Positions 18,106-27,878 of a DNA stretch of 64,000 nucleotides are shown here, piece by piece; position 1 is the stretch's first letter, and each line of letters begins with the position of its first letter. The stretch is from contig JARULB010000002.1 of the NCBI GenBank assembly GCA_029688905.1, forward strand, positions 248,001 through 312,000, read 5' to 3'. The DNA comes from Balneolales bacterium ANBcel1 (GTDB taxonomy: Bacteria; Bacteroidota; Rhodothermia; Balneolales; Natronogracilivirgulaceae). The notes under the pieces were generated by a model, which made no database searches, had not been told where the DNA came from, and saw only the letters and a list, made by a program, of their open reading frames with translations. Made by a program: the position numbers and the translations under genes.

Positions 18106-18570
18106 TCAGTTCTCGTCGTCGTCAAACCTAAAATCTTCAAAACCGACCGTCTCTGTAAGCGAAAGCGCAACGCTGCACATCATCACTTCCGGAGGAAGTT
18201 CGGTGAAGTCGCCTTTCAGCAACGACTCCCTCACATTGGCATACAGACTGCATCCGGCTTCTTTTTCAATGATAAGGCCCGAGATCCGGTCGCCGTCCTT
18301 GCCAAAAAAAGTAATCTGGTTGAGCAGTTCACTGGCTACAAATGCGGTACAGTTGTGGAGCTGGAGAAAGGAGTCGTGTGTATATGCCGAGATAAGATTG
18401 GTTTTTTCACCATTTCCAAGAGACAAGCCAAGATGGATCTCCAATGCAATTTTTCTGCCGGTTTGACTGTCTGCAATTTCGAAGCGATAAACCGATCCGC
18501 TTATTTTGGGATTGATATCAAGCACTTTTGCAATTGCTGCAATATTTTCCTCGGAAAAAGTGTGGATCAT
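18106..18570 (-). CDS. Unknown cytoplasmic protein
   Basis: I do not recognise this 154-residue protein. It has no signal peptide or membrane helix. The sequence alternates short strands and helices and is mildly acidic with a strongly acidic tail (DFRFDDDEN). Segments such as SGSVYRFEIAD and KIALEIHLGLSLGNGE suggest a beta-rich fold. It lies 51 bases upstream of ybeY on the same strand and 75 bases downstream of the DUF2723 gene, so it probably belongs to a run of minus-strand genes. Reading-frame length, codon character and placement support it being real. Confidence 0.6.
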   Translation of the reverse strand: MIHTFSEENIAAIAKVLDINPKISGSVYRFEIADSQTGRKIALEIHLGLSLGNGEKTNLISAYTHDSFLQLHNCTAFVASELLNQITFFGKDGDRISGLIIEKEAGCSLYANVRESLLKGDFTELPPEVMMCSVALSLTETVGFEDFRFDDDEN

Positions 18571-18645
18571 GAGAAATGTGAGGTTGGCGAACCGTCTATG
18601 ATTAGCTAATTCAAATATAACGCAAGTTCAAGAATAATGGAACAT

Positions 18646-21615
18646 CTATTCATCGCCAAAAAGGCTTCTGACACGCTGCCGGTTTTCCGACCGGGTAGCA
18701 GGGAACGGAAGGCGGTCATCGGTTACCTCGGCAATAAAAGCTGCAACTTCAGCGGCTTCTTCATCCATATCGTTCATATAGAGAATTCTTTGAATGATCA
18801 TGTAACGGCTTGAATCATAGGAGAGATCGCGGATCAGTTGCTGCCGGTCATCCATCAGACCGTTGAGGCGGTTCTGCATGGTCCGGCGCCTTTGACTGCT
18901 AATCGAGGCTCCCCGGTCGCTAATTCGGCGCTCAAGCTGATCTATTTCGTCTTCAAGCCGATTCAGATTTTGCATGTATCTGCGGAAAGAACGGTCAAGA
19001 TCGGTTCGTGCCATACCGGCCAGTTCCAGGGCACGGTCCAGAACATCAACCTGCGCATAACGGTAGGCATAGTTCAGGATGGATGTCGGATCCCCCATGA
19101 TCGTACTGAAAGGAACCTTTTCTTCGCCCCAGCGCAGCCAGTAGGCGGCACTCTCTGGCTCTCCGCCCCGCATGAACGCTGCCGCCTGGCGGATAACAAT
19201 AGTGCGATAGTTATCCATCATGCGCCGGATATTTTCGTCAAAATAGGCGGCCTCGTTGTTTACTTCTCTCAGCCTGAACGACTTAAGCCTTTTACCGTGA
19301 ATCTCGGTGTCAATTTCGTTATCGGTTCGGAAGGGCACCACCCTAAACGCTTTGCCCTCCAGCCGGAAATAATTCTGCAGGTTCATCTGGCCATCACGTG
19401 CAACGGTCGTTGAAAAGTAAACAGGGCGGACCCACCGGTTGGTTCTCAGTATTTCGAGAACCATATCATCCTGAATCCTTGTATAATAGAGATCATTGCC
19501 TCGTTGGTCCCGTCCCAAAAAGGTTCCTTCAAAGTGCCAGGTCACCTCTTCATCCAGGTCGGAAAGAGGTACTCCAAACCCCATTTCTTCGGGGATATCA
19601 CCATCCGGAGCCCATCTGAAATCCTCTTCACCCGCATATACGCGTCGCAGGAAATCAGCATCAACCGGAATGGTTATATCGCCGGGTTGATGAAAATCGG
19701 AAGATCTCCGGAAGTTGAACTTTTCTCCAAGGCGATCGACTTCGGCATCAGTCAGGTCGATGGGAACCGGCGGAGAGTCATAATTCCAGAGATTTTTCAT
19801 CTGTTTGATGTACCACTCGGTGTTTAGCAAACTAAGGTTCACCACGCGCACATCCGTCCGAATTCCTCTTACTTCCTGCAGATACCAGAGGGGGAAGGTA
19901 TCGTTGTCACCATTGGTGAACAGTATGGCATATGGAGCCGTACTGTTCAGGAGGTTATAGGCATAGTCCGGAGCCACATAGCGAAGGCTTCGATCGTTGT
20001 TACTGTACGTCTGGCTGCCAACCAGAACGGGAACGGCCAGCGCCAATACAAACAGGGACCCGTAGGCGGCTGCCTTGTTCGCCTTCAGGTAGTGCTTGAC
20101 AAGTTCAATGATGCCGGTAGCCCCCAGTCCGATCCAAATGGAATAAGCAAAAAAGGACCCTGTGTAGGAATAATCCCTTTCCCTGGGCTGAAACGGGGTT
20201 TGGTTCAGGTATGCCACAATGGCCAGGCCGGTAGCTGTAAACAGCACCAGCACCCCCAGAGCCCTCTTCCAGTCGTTTCGGAAGTGATAGAACATCCCAA
20301 TCAGGCCAAGCAGAAACGGCAGGTAGAAAAACCGGTTATGCGCGGGATTATCCCGGAAATCGCTGCTTCCAAATCCGGAAATCCAGTGCGCATCCTGGTA
20401 GTCGCTGTCACGGCCGATAAAATTCCAGGCGAAATAGCGAAGATACATGTGACCCACCTGATAGCTGAGGAAAAAGTGAAGATCGCTTCGGTATTCGCTG
20501 TATTTTCTCTGATGGCGCTGATCGGGCGAGTATCGCCGAGGGAACAGCTTCGGGTTTTCGCGGTCAATTGAACCCACCTCGTTATTGTAGCTCGCTCCCC
20601 TGAACAGAGGCTGCTGGCCATATTGCTCTCTTTTGAGATAGGCGATAAAGGAATCTACCTCATCCGGAGAGTTCTGGTCAATGCCCGGGTTTACCTGCGA
20701 CCGGATATAGATCATCGAATAGGTGGAGTAACCCACCAGAATCAGCATGTAGCCCAGCAGCAATATATTGGCGGTCCGGTGTCCCTTTTTATGGGTATAG
20801 TGGATACCATAGGATAGCAAAGCGGCGAACAGGGTAAAAAAAGCGAGTGGCCCCAGCATGTCGCCGGTTAGGTTGGAAAATGATCCGGCCAGGGCGGGCA
20901 GCTGAATGATGGTCAGAGGATAAATCAGAAAGAAAATGCCGATCGAAGCAGCCGAGGCTATGAAAAATGTCCGGAACTCAAACTCAAATTTGCGGAAATA
21001 GATGATGAGCCCGACAAAAAAGATGGCCAGCAAGCTCAGCAAGTGAACTCCGAAGGCAAGGCCGAACAAAAAGGTGATCAGCAGGAGCCAGCGCTCATTG
21101 CGAAGAGCGTTATGATTCTCGGACCATTTCAGCACCAGCCAGACAACCAGTGCCGTAAAGGTCAGTGAAAGGGCATAGGTCTCCGCTTCAATGGAGGTAA
21201 ACCAGTGACTGTCTGAAACGGCAAATGTAAGCGCCCCAATCAGGCCGCCTCCATACAGTCCGATTCGGTCAATCACCGGATAGGTATCTACATCATACCC
21301 TTTGAACTCACGGACAAACCGCACGATTATCAGGTAAAGAAGCATGATCGTGGTGGATGAGGCCAGCGCACTCATCAGGTTGATCATGTAGGCCGCAGAT
21401 TCGGCTCCGGTAAACATGGAAAAAAACCGACCCAGCAACAAATAGAAGGGGGTGCCGGGAGGGTGGGGGATCTGAAGCCCGAAAGCACAGGCGATACGTT
21501 CACTGCAATCCCAGAAGCTGGCTGTCGGCGGAAGCGTAAGTACATAGAGAATCAGTGCAATAAGAAAAGCGGCTGCTGCAAAAAACTTGTTAAGCGTTTT
21601 ATGGTCCGTCGACAT
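18646..21615 (-). CDS. DUF2723 family multi-helix membrane protein
   Basis: A 989-residue protein of the DUF2723 family, large membrane proteins distantly related to protein O-mannosyltransferases and frequent in Bacteroidota relatives. About 12 hydrophobic helices occupy residues 10-540. An early acidic residue in SFWDCSERIACAF (about 34-46), before the first extracytoplasmic loop, is in the position of the catalytic acid of GT-C enzymes. NGDNDTFPLWYLQ near 572-584 is another family hallmark. The C-terminal 450 residues are soluble, ending in a helical, coiled-coil-like region (about 870-940). A sugar transferase role acting on lipid-linked substrates is inferred, not shown. A sigma70-like promoter lies upstream at 21679-21707. 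Confidence 0.85.
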   Translation of the reverse strand: MSTDHKTLNKFFAAAAFLIALILYVLTLPPTASFWDCSERIACAFGLQIPHPPGTPFYLLLGRFFSMFTGAESAAYMINLMSALASSTTIMLLYLIIVRFVREFKGYDVDTYPVIDRIGLYGGGLIGALTFAVSDSHWFTSIEAETYALSLTFTALVVWLVLKWSENHNALRNERWLLLITFLFGLAFGVHLLSLLAIFFVGLIIYFRKFEFEFRTFFIASAASIGIFFLIYPLTIIQLPALAGSFSNLTGDMLGPLAFFTLFAALLSYGIHYTHKKGHRTANILLLGYMLILVGYSTYSMIYIRSQVNPGIDQNSPDEVDSFIAYLKREQYGQQPLFRGASYNNEVGSIDRENPKLFPRRYSPDQRHQRKYSEYRSDLHFFLSYQVGHMYLRYFAWNFIGRDSDYQDAHWISGFGSSDFRDNPAHNRFFYLPFLLGLIGMFYHFRNDWKRALGVLVLFTATGLAIVAYLNQTPFQPRERDYSYTGSFFAYSIWIGLGATGIIELVKHYLKANKAAAYGSLFVLALAVPVLVGSQTYSNNDRSLRYVAPDYAYNLLNSTAPYAILFTNGDNDTFPLWYLQEVRGIRTDVRVVNLSLLNTEWYIKQMKNLWNYDSPPVPIDLTDAEVDRLGEKFNFRRSSDFHQPGDITIPVDADFLRRVYAGEEDFRWAPDGDIPEEMGFGVPLSDLDEEVTWHFEGTFLGRDQRGNDLYYTRIQDDMVLEILRTNRWVRPVYFSTTVARDGQMNLQNYFRLEGKAFRVVPFRTDNEIDTEIHGKRLKSFRLREVNNEAAYFDENIRRMMDNYRTIVIRQAAAFMRGGEPESAAYWLRWGEEKVPFSTIMGDPTSILNYAYRYAQVDVLDRALELAGMARTDLDRSFRRYMQNLNRLEDEIDQLERRISDRGASISSQRRRTMQNRLNGLMDDRQQLIRDLSYDSSRYMIIQRILYMNDMDEEAAEVAAFIAEVTDDRLPFPATRSENRQRVRSLFGDE

Positions 21616-21678
21616 TGTCTGGATTAATTTGAAAAGAATGGGGAATTTGCCAACTTATGATGGTTATCAGAACACGTA

Positions 21679-21707
21679 ATAATAGGAAGAGCCTGTTCAT
21701 TAGTCAA
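21679..21707 (-). promoter_or_regulatory. Sigma70-like promoter of the DUF2723 gene
   Basis: On the minus strand TTGACT (21707-21702) and TATTAT (21684-21679) are separated by 17 bases, matching the sigma70 consensus at five of six positions each. Transcription would start near 21672, giving a leader of about 57 bases. The Bacteroidota-specific TTTG/TAnnTTTG pattern fits poorly here. Confidence 0.6.
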
Positions 21708-21762
21708 AGAACAATTGATGGCTCTGGATTGAAAAAATCCGGCCCAAACTACATCAAACCGA

Positions 21763-24339
21763 ATGAATAACCTGACTAAAACTATCGGCATCAAACAAGG
21801 TAACGCCCTTCTCATATGTGTTATTTTGGGGGTTTTATTATCAACTTCCTGCTCGAACCTGACCTGGATTGAGCGCCAGGAGCCGATCCAGGAGGAGTGG
21901 ATCATTCCGGAGGGACCAACACAGACTCTTAGGGAGCGTACCTGGGATTTGCATCATCAAAAGCTGTGGGTGCGTTTTGATTTCGACCGGGAACAGGTGA
22001 TTGGGCGGACCGAAATGCTTTTCACCAGTAAGCAGGAGCAATCGGAACTTGTTCTCGATGCCAAGACCATGGAGTTTTCTGAAATTACCGAGATCGGGAG
22101 CCGCACAGGGTTTGATTTTCGGCAGGATTCGGCCATAGTCACAATAGATCTGGACCGCAGGTTTGAAGCAGGAGATACGCTGGCCCTTGGAGTTGCGTTT
22201 ATTTCATCGCCGCCCAACAGGGGCCTCTATTTTGTGAATCCGCGTGGTGAAGATCCTGTCAAGCCTACTCAGGTATGGACGCTCGGCCAGCCGGAAGACA
22301 ACAGTTTCTGGTTTCCAACTATTGATCATCCGGCCGAAAGAACCACCCAGGAGACCTGGATAGCCGTCCCTCCGCATTTCAGCACCCTGTCGAACGGTTT
22401 ACTTATGGAAAGCCGCGTGAAGGAGGGAGACTCGCTGCGCACCGATTACTGGGTCATGAATTACCCGCATGCACCGTACCTTTTCGCTCTTGCGGTGGGT
22501 GAGTACGAAATTGTGGAAGAGATACGGGACGGTATTCTGTATCGCTATTATTATGAACCGCAATATGCAGAAACCGTAGGCAAGATCTACAGAAATACGG
22601 TGGACATGGTTCGGTTCTCCGAGGCAAAAACCGGCAGGACCTACCCATGGGACCCGATTTATGCGCAGGCCCCGGTACATGACTTTATTGCCAGAGGTAT
22701 GGAGAATACGACCGCCACACTATTGTATGATGCCGTGCAGTTCGACCGTAGGGCTGCCATGGACTTGTGCAATCAGGATCTGATCATGCATGAGGTGATT
22801 CACCAGTGGTTCGGAAACCTTGTTACAGCCAGGGACTGGGCCAATCTTCCTCTGAACGAAGGTTTTGCAAACTATATTGAAGCTTTATACCGGTTGCATA
22901 CCGATGGTGTCGATGCTTACTTGTGGAAAAATCAGCAGAACAGAGTTCTCTATTTTGATGAAGCAACACGCTATCGGAGGCCTGTCATTTTTGATCAATA
23001 CCTTGAACCGGAGGATATGTACGACCGGCATACCTACCAGAAAGCAGGACAGATTCTGCGGATGCTTCACAATTATCTTGGTGACAGTACCTGGCAGGAT
23101 GGAACCCGGCTTTGGATTGATCGATTTGCATTTGATTCGGTCGATGTTTTTGATCTGCAGGAAGTGTTTGAAGAGGTTTCCGGAGAAGATCTGTCATGGT
23201 TCTTTCAGCAATGGTTTCTGGAACCCGGGCACCCAACCCTTGACGTCCATATCTCGACTGCAGGACAGAGCGCGGAGCTGACTGTGCATCAGGTACATGA
23301 CATGGAGCGGCAACCGGTGTACCAGCTCCATCCTGAAGTGCTGATCGAATTTCGGGATGGCAGCACCTCAAGAAGAAGATTCACCATCGACAAAGAATCG
23401 GCGGAGTTCACCATTGTGACCGACAAGCACATCCGGGATATCGTTTTTGACCCCAACAGAGTACAGCTTGCCGAATACATCTTGAGCATCGATGATGAAA
23501 CCCTTCTGTACAGACTGAACAGCGAACACCTTCTGGTTCGGTCTGAGGCCATCTCTCTGATAGATCCATCCGCCGGCAGCTCCGATGAACTCATCGCCAG
23601 GATTACTGAAATGGCTATCTCAGATAGTTTTTGGGGCACCCGGCTCCAGGCGATGCAAATGCTTGCCGACTGGAAGGCCCAGGGTGTTGCACTTCCTGAT
23701 GAGGAGGTTAGAAAAATTGTAGCGGGGACGATTTTTGAAAATGAGCCGGACTACAGAGTCAGGCAGGAGGCGCTGTTTCTGCTTTCCGCATTGAATATGA
23801 ATATTGCCGACAACCGTGGTTTTACAGAAACCCATCTGAATAAAATGCGAAGTGACACAAGCTACTTTGTTGCTGCAAGTGCTATTAGGATCACAGGTGA
23901 GCTATTTCCGGAAAATGCCGTTGATTTGGTTGGCCCGTATTCCGTGGTGGATTCCTATCAGGATGTTATTAAGGAGGCGGTCACAGAAGTATTGATAATG
24001 GCGGAAGACACTTCGGCAGTTTCTTATTTACTGCGGCTTGGTGCGGAACCCGGTGACAGGACATACACGTACCGTGCACTGCATCATTTGGCGGAAAACA
24101 TACCGAATATCTCACCGATGTATGAAGATCGGGTACGCCGACTGTTTGCCGAGCGGATTAGGGATCCCTATAGAAGCTATCGGATGCTTGCTTACCAGGC
24201 ACTGGCCGATATGTCAGCCGTGGAGTATATTCCAGAGCTTGAGCAGCAGGAGGATCATGAGCGTTTTGATGAAGAGGAACGCAGAGCGCTGAATCACTCC
24301 ATACGCATCCTGAAGTACGAATTGGAAATCGCAGAATAA
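21763..24339 (+). CDS. M1 family metallo-aminopeptidase lipoprotein
   Basis: A zinc aminopeptidase of 858 residues carried as a lipoprotein: the signal ends at Cys30 in LLSTSC. The M1 order is clear: a beta-rich N-terminal domain (about 55-255), the substrate-binding GMENTTA motif at 312-318, the zinc site HEVIH at 343-347 with the distal Glu366 in NEGFANY, and a helical C-terminal region (about 570-858) that looks like HEAT-type repeats. It would trim peptides outside the cytoplasm. The gene diverges from the DUF2723 gene across 147 bases. No operon partner follows on the plus strand. Confidence 0.92.
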   Translation: MNNLTKTIGIKQGNALLICVILGVLLSTSCSNLTWIERQEPIQEEWIIPEGPTQTLRERTWDLHHQKLWVRFDFDREQVIGRTEMLFTSKQEQSELVLDAKTMEFSEITEIGSRTGFDFRQDSAIVTIDLDRRFEAGDTLALGVAFISSPPNRGLYFVNPRGEDPVKPTQVWTLGQPEDNSFWFPTIDHPAERTTQETWIAVPPHFSTLSNGLLMESRVKEGDSLRTDYWVMNYPHAPYLFALAVGEYEIVEEIRDGILYRYYYEPQYAETVGKIYRNTVDMVRFSEAKTGRTYPWDPIYAQAPVHDFIARGMENTTATLLYDAVQFDRRAAMDLCNQDLIMHEVIHQWFGNLVTARDWANLPLNEGFANYIEALYRLHTDGVDAYLWKNQQNRVLYFDEATRYRRPVIFDQYLEPEDMYDRHTYQKAGQILRMLHNYLGDSTWQDGTRLWIDRFAFDSVDVFDLQEVFEEVSGEDLSWFFQQWFLEPGHPTLDVHISTAGQSAELTVHQVHDMERQPVYQLHPEVLIEFRDGSTSRRRFTIDKESAEFTIVTDKHIRDIVFDPNRVQLAEYILSIDDETLLYRLNSEHLLVRSEAISLIDPSAGSSDELIARITEMAISDSFWGTRLQAMQMLADWKAQGVALPDEEVRKIVAGTIFENEPDYRVRQEALFLLSALNMNIADNRGFTETHLNKMRSDTSYFVAASAIRITGELFPENAVDLVGPYSVVDSYQDVIKEAVTEVLIMAEDTSAVSYLLRLGAEPGDRTYTYRALHHLAENIPNISPMYEDRVRRLFAERIRDPYRSYRMLAYQALADMSAVEYIPELEQQEDHERFDEEERRALNHSIRILKYELEIAE

Positions 24340-24533
24340 CAGTTGTCGCATAATTAATATTATGTAAACTCGTCTTATGGTTTCACTAAGGTCCGAGTGT
24401 ATTCTGTTATTATGGCCGACTTTAATGTCCCTTCCCTTTTCTGCTATCAGCCTGAAATAATTTTGCTGCTTCATCAAAACCAGTCAGCTGACAGTTGGAT
24501 AGATAAAAAGTCGCCTCACAGTAGCGGCCTTAA

Positions 24534-25181
24534 TCACTCAAACCAAATGTCTTTACGCTGCTCTTTTGATCTGCTCTCTTCTTCCGGTTGATAGACCTGC
24601 TGATAACCAACGGTAATGACCAGAATTCCTGTTGCTGTAAACAGCGCCCATCCATATTCCGGAAGGACAAAAAACCGGTCTGGTAGATGAAACAGCACAT
24701 AGGTTATCAAAAAGAATAGCAATCCTACCAGCATGTAAGCAAACACGGCGTTCACGGAAGTTCTGTAACTGTAAATCAGCAGGCCGATGATTAAAGCACC
24801 TGCCTGATACAGGGATATGATCCAGTTTTTAAGAACCGGCATCTCCACCACCAGTGGATAAAAAAGGATCAGCAGCAGCGGAAGCAGTGTAAATGATCTT
24901 GGAAAACGTGTCATTACCGGCTTGAAATCTCTTACAAGTGCGGCTGCTGCAGAAAGCAGAAAAGAGACGGCGAATACCGTTGACCAGTCATCAATAAAGC
25001 TTGCATCCAAAATGGGGAAAAACTCTTCCAGAAAGCCTGATATGGAGATTATGCCAACAAAAATGCAACTGATTGCCAGGCAGCAATGAAAAATCCTGCG
25101 GCTCTCCGAAAAGAACTTGAAAAACTGAATGGTAGCGTAAAAAGAGGTAATAAACAGGATTAAACCGGAAAAACCAGTCAT
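24534..25181 (-). CDS. Unknown membrane protein
   Basis: I do not recognise this 215-residue protein. It has about six to seven hydrophobic helices covering residues 1-195, then a charged tail of about 20 residues rich in Glu, Lys and Arg, which should face the cytoplasm. Its stop is 194 bases from the end of the convergent M1 gene, with no gene between. The start follows the unknown gene at 25192-25743 by 10 bases, and nuoI lies further upstream, so the three may share a transcript. The composition suits an integral membrane protein of the inner membrane; a transport or sensor role cannot be assigned. Confidence 0.6.
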   Translation of the reverse strand: MTGFSGLILFITSFYATIQFFKFFSESRRIFHCCLAISCIFVGIISISGFLEEFFPILDASFIDDWSTVFAVSFLLSAAAALVRDFKPVMTRFPRSFTLLPLLLILFYPLVVEMPVLKNWIISLYQAGALIIGLLIYSYRTSVNAVFAYMLVGLLFFLITYVLFHLPDRFFVLPEYGWALFTATGILVITVGYQQVYQPEEESRSKEQRKDIWFE

Positions 25182-25191
25182 TGCGTGTATC

Positions 25192-25743
25192 TTAATGGGA
25201 TTCGGGTTTTATCGACCGGTCAGTATCAATAGCCTGGACTCTTTCGGCAACTTTTCTGAGCTGGTCTCGATCCAAGGTAACCAACTCCTGTAGAATATCA
25301 TAGAACAACCATTCCCTATCCCTTGCGACAATCTTCCTGTTGCCGGTCCGCTTTTGATGTGTTTCCAGCAATACCAGCAATTCCTTTCTATTTGCAATGA
25401 TGAGGTCAAACAGGGTCTCGTCCGGTTCGGCATTTGCAGCGGGGTCGGCATGGCGGTCCGTTTTTCCGGCTGGATTGGTCTCGGGCTGCAGCACTATCCC
25501 CAAATTCACTTCCACTGCAATCGGACTCGCTCCATCATCATCAATAACACATTTTCGCACAATCTTTTCCAAAAACACTGATTGAACGGAATCAATATGC
25601 GAAACGATATCCAGCACCGATTCCTGTTCCATGGGCCTGTCGCGATACGGGATGGCATCGATAACGCTTTTCAGTGCTTCCAGCTCATCGATGAGATAGG
25701 CGAGGTCCGACAGAATGATCTCACGGTCAGCGGATGGTTTCAT
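25192..25743 (-). CDS. Unknown helical protein, possibly DinB-like
   Basis: A 183-residue soluble protein with no signal or membrane segment. The first 65 residues resemble the opening helices of DinB/YfiT four-helix-bundle proteins, including an ESVLDIVSHIDSVQ segment where that family has a helix with a metal-binding His. A low-complexity linker rich in Ala, Asp and Pro (about 92-110) separates it from a helical C-terminal part. The match is weak, and the other two histidines of the DinB metal site are not obvious. It lies 9 bases after nuoI and 10 bases before the membrane-protein gene. Confidence 0.45.
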   Translation of the reverse strand: MKPSADREIILSDLAYLIDELEALKSVIDAIPYRDRPMEQESVLDIVSHIDSVQSVFLEKIVRKCVIDDDGASPIAVEVNLGIVLQPETNPAGKTDRHADPAANAEPDETLFDLIIANRKELLVLLETHQKRTGNRKIVARDREWLFYDILQELVTLDRDQLRKVAERVQAIDTDRSIKPESH

Positions 25744-25752
25744 AAATGAGCC

Positions 25753-26439
25753 TTATTCCCGGTCGAGTTGAGGTTGTTTCCCCTCTTTCCTCTGCTGCTC
25801 AATCATTTCAACCAGAGACAGGCTGGTTTCCCAGCGCTTGTCGCGGTTACGAACCGAGTGAATGTTGTTTTCCTCCTGAAAATTCCAGAACTGTCCGAAT
25901 TGGCGGTTTTTGTATTCTCTCAAAAAATCGAGTCTTTCCTGAAGCTCTTCCTTGGCCACCAGCAGCTTGGACTTGTCGTAAACCGCCTCTTCCCTATTGG
26001 CGAATACCAGGTCGTAGTCCTTGCTCATGACGATCGCCTCTTCCGGGCACACCTCTTCGCAGTAACCGCAATAGATGCAACGCAGCATGTTAATCTCAAA
26101 AAAGTCGGGGTACCGCTCCTTGGGGTCATCGCTGTTTTCGGAGGCCTGCATGCTTATGGCGAGCGGCGGGCATGCGCGCGCGCACAAGCCGCAAGCAACA
26201 CATCGCTCCTGTCCGTTGTCTTCAACCAGCACCGGCCGGCCGCGAAAAATGGGAGGCGGATCAAACCGTTCCTCAGGATACTGCATGGTGAATTTCGGCT
26301 GAAACATCTGTTTCAGGGTGTACCACAATCCGCGCAACACTTCAGGCAGGTAAATACGCTCCAGAAAATTCAGGTTGCGCTCATTGCGAGGGTCACCGTG
26401 AACCGCGTTCGTTCTTGGCTTTTCCAGATTTTCGGGCAT
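25753..26439 (-). CDS. nuoI: NADH-quinone oxidoreductase subunit I (8Fe ferredoxin)
   Basis: This is the iron-sulfur subunit that carries clusters N6a and N6b to the quinone site of complex I. In 228 residues it has two CxxCxxCxxxCP motifs: Cys80/83/86/90 and Cys121/124/127/131. The N-terminal amphipathic segment (about 30-50) fits membrane contact. It is longer than the usual 160-180 residues, the extra length being a charged C-terminal tail. No other nuo gene is in the window; the remaining subunits must be elsewhere, or this could serve another ferredoxin-type partner. A 10-bp tandem repeat lies in its upstream region. Confidence 0.85.
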   Translation of the reverse strand: MPENLEKPRTNAVHGDPRNERNLNFLERIYLPEVLRGLWYTLKQMFQPKFTMQYPEERFDPPPIFRGRPVLVEDNGQERCVACGLCARACPPLAISMQASENSDDPKERYPDFFEINMLRCIYCGYCEEVCPEEAIVMSKDYDLVFANREEAVYDKSKLLVAKEELQERLDFLREYKNRQFGQFWNFQEENNIHSVRNRDKRWETSLSLVEMIEQQRKEGKQPQLDRE

Positions 26440-26486
26440 GTAACAACTCGTTTTGTTCTGTTCAAACGTTCGAAATTAACGTTTTT

Positions 26487-26511
26487 TTGATAGAATTTGA
26501 TAGAATCTGAT
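26487..26511. repeat. 10-bp tandem repeat upstream of nuoI
   Basis: TTGATAGAAT occurs twice in direct tandem (26487-26496 and 26497-26506) followed by a partial CTGAT. It lies about 50 bases before the nuoI start. Just next to it, AACGTT appears twice (about 26465-26483). Either could be a regulator site or chance AT-rich repetition. Confidence 0.4.
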
Positions 26512-26570
26512 TTTTAATAAGTGCCCTAAAAATAACGCATGGGCGGGTTCATTCAAAAAAAAGCGTGAAA

Positions 26571-27878
26571 TTACTTTTCCTTGAAAACCATGGTCACGGG
26601 TACTCCCTTGAAGCCAAACGTTTCACGGAGCCTGTTCTCAATATATCGTCTGTAGTTTGCAGGAAGCTCTCGGGGCACATTCATAAAAAAGGCAAATACC
26701 GGGGGCTTGTGCTTGACCTGGGTCATGTATTTGATTTTCAGCTGATGTCCCCGTACAAACGGCAGCGGCCGGATTCGGGTGATCTCCTCCAGGAACCGGT
26801 TTAAGCGGGATGTCGGGATCTTCTTGCTTCGTTCCTGAATAATCTCCTCACACTCCTGCAGCACCCGGTGGATTCGCTGTCCGGTTTTGGCGGATGAGGT
26901 GATCACCGGCACAAAGTCAAGGCTTGGAACTCTTTTGTGGATCCGGTCGATATACGATTTTGCGGTATTGGTCTCTTTTTCGACAAGATCCCATTTGTTG
27001 AGTACGATGACCATGCCTTTGTTGAACTTCTCGGCCATACGCATTAGCCTGACATCCTGCACCTCGAATCCCTGATGCGCATCAACCATAATTACGGAAA
27101 CATCGCACTCCCGAATGCTTTTCTCTGTTCGCAATGTGCTGTAAAACTCAATGCTGTCGGTGATTTTTGTCCGCTTGCGGAGCCCGGCCGTATCAACAAG
27201 CGTGTAGGTCTTGTCCTGGTAATCGAGCCGGCTGTTGACGGAATCGCGGGTCGTGCCGGCGATATCCGTGACAATGCAGCGTTCATCCTTCAGAAGTGCA
27301 TTGATCAGGCTGCTTTTACCGACATTCGGTCGCCCGACAATAGCGATTTTCGGCCAGGGTTCAACGGAATCCTGCTCCGTTTCCTCTGGCAGCCGGGTCA
27401 CAAGATAATCGAGCAGTTCCCCCGTGCCGGTACCGGATAGTGCCGAAACCGGGAAAATGTGCTCAAAGCCCAGTTTGTAGAAATCGGAAGCGCCCCACGA
27501 TTGATCGGTTTTATCCGCCTTGTTGGCAACTACCAGCACCGGTTTATCCTGTTTTCGAAGGATATTGGCGACCACCTCATCATCGCCGGTAAGGCCGATT
27601 TGAACATCCACAACGAAAACGATCACATCCGCTTCACGGATGGCAATTTCCACCTGGTTGCGAATTCCTGTGACGATGACATTCCCCTTGTCCGGCAAAT
27701 AGCCTCCGGTGTCGATCACTGTAAAATCTCGCCCGTTCCAATAGGACTCTCCGTAGTGCCTGTCTCTCGTGACACCGGACACATCATCAACAATGGCTTG
27801 CCGCTCGCCAAGCAACCTGTTAAACAGGGTGGATTTTCCGACGTTCGGCCGGCCTACAATTGCAACTGCTGGAAGCAT
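26571..27878 (-). CDS. der: GTPase Der (EngA), 50S ribosome assembly
   Basis: An essential GTPase for late 50S subunit assembly. The 435-residue protein has two G domains in tandem and a KH-like C-terminal domain. G1 motifs GRPNVGKS occur at 9-16 and again near 183-190, with DTGG and DTAG switch motifs and NKAD and NKWD specificity motifs in the first and second domain. The KH-like part covers about 355-435. Length is normal. It is separated from nuoI by 131 bases and diverges from the small plus-strand gene at 27971. Confidence 0.97.
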   Translation of the reverse strand: MLPAVAIVGRPNVGKSTLFNRLLGERQAIVDDVSGVTRDRHYGESYWNGRDFTVIDTGGYLPDKGNVIVTGIRNQVEIAIREADVIVFVVDVQIGLTGDDEVVANILRKQDKPVLVVANKADKTDQSWGASDFYKLGFEHIFPVSALSGTGTGELLDYLVTRLPEETEQDSVEPWPKIAIVGRPNVGKSSLINALLKDERCIVTDIAGTTRDSVNSRLDYQDKTYTLVDTAGLRKRTKITDSIEFYSTLRTEKSIRECDVSVIMVDAHQGFEVQDVRLMRMAEKFNKGMVIVLNKWDLVEKETNTAKSYIDRIHKRVPSLDFVPVITSSAKTGQRIHRVLQECEEIIQERSKKIPTSRLNRFLEEITRIRPLPFVRGHQLKIKYMTQVKHKPPVFAFFMNVPRELPANYRRYIENRLRETFGFKGVPVTMVFKEK

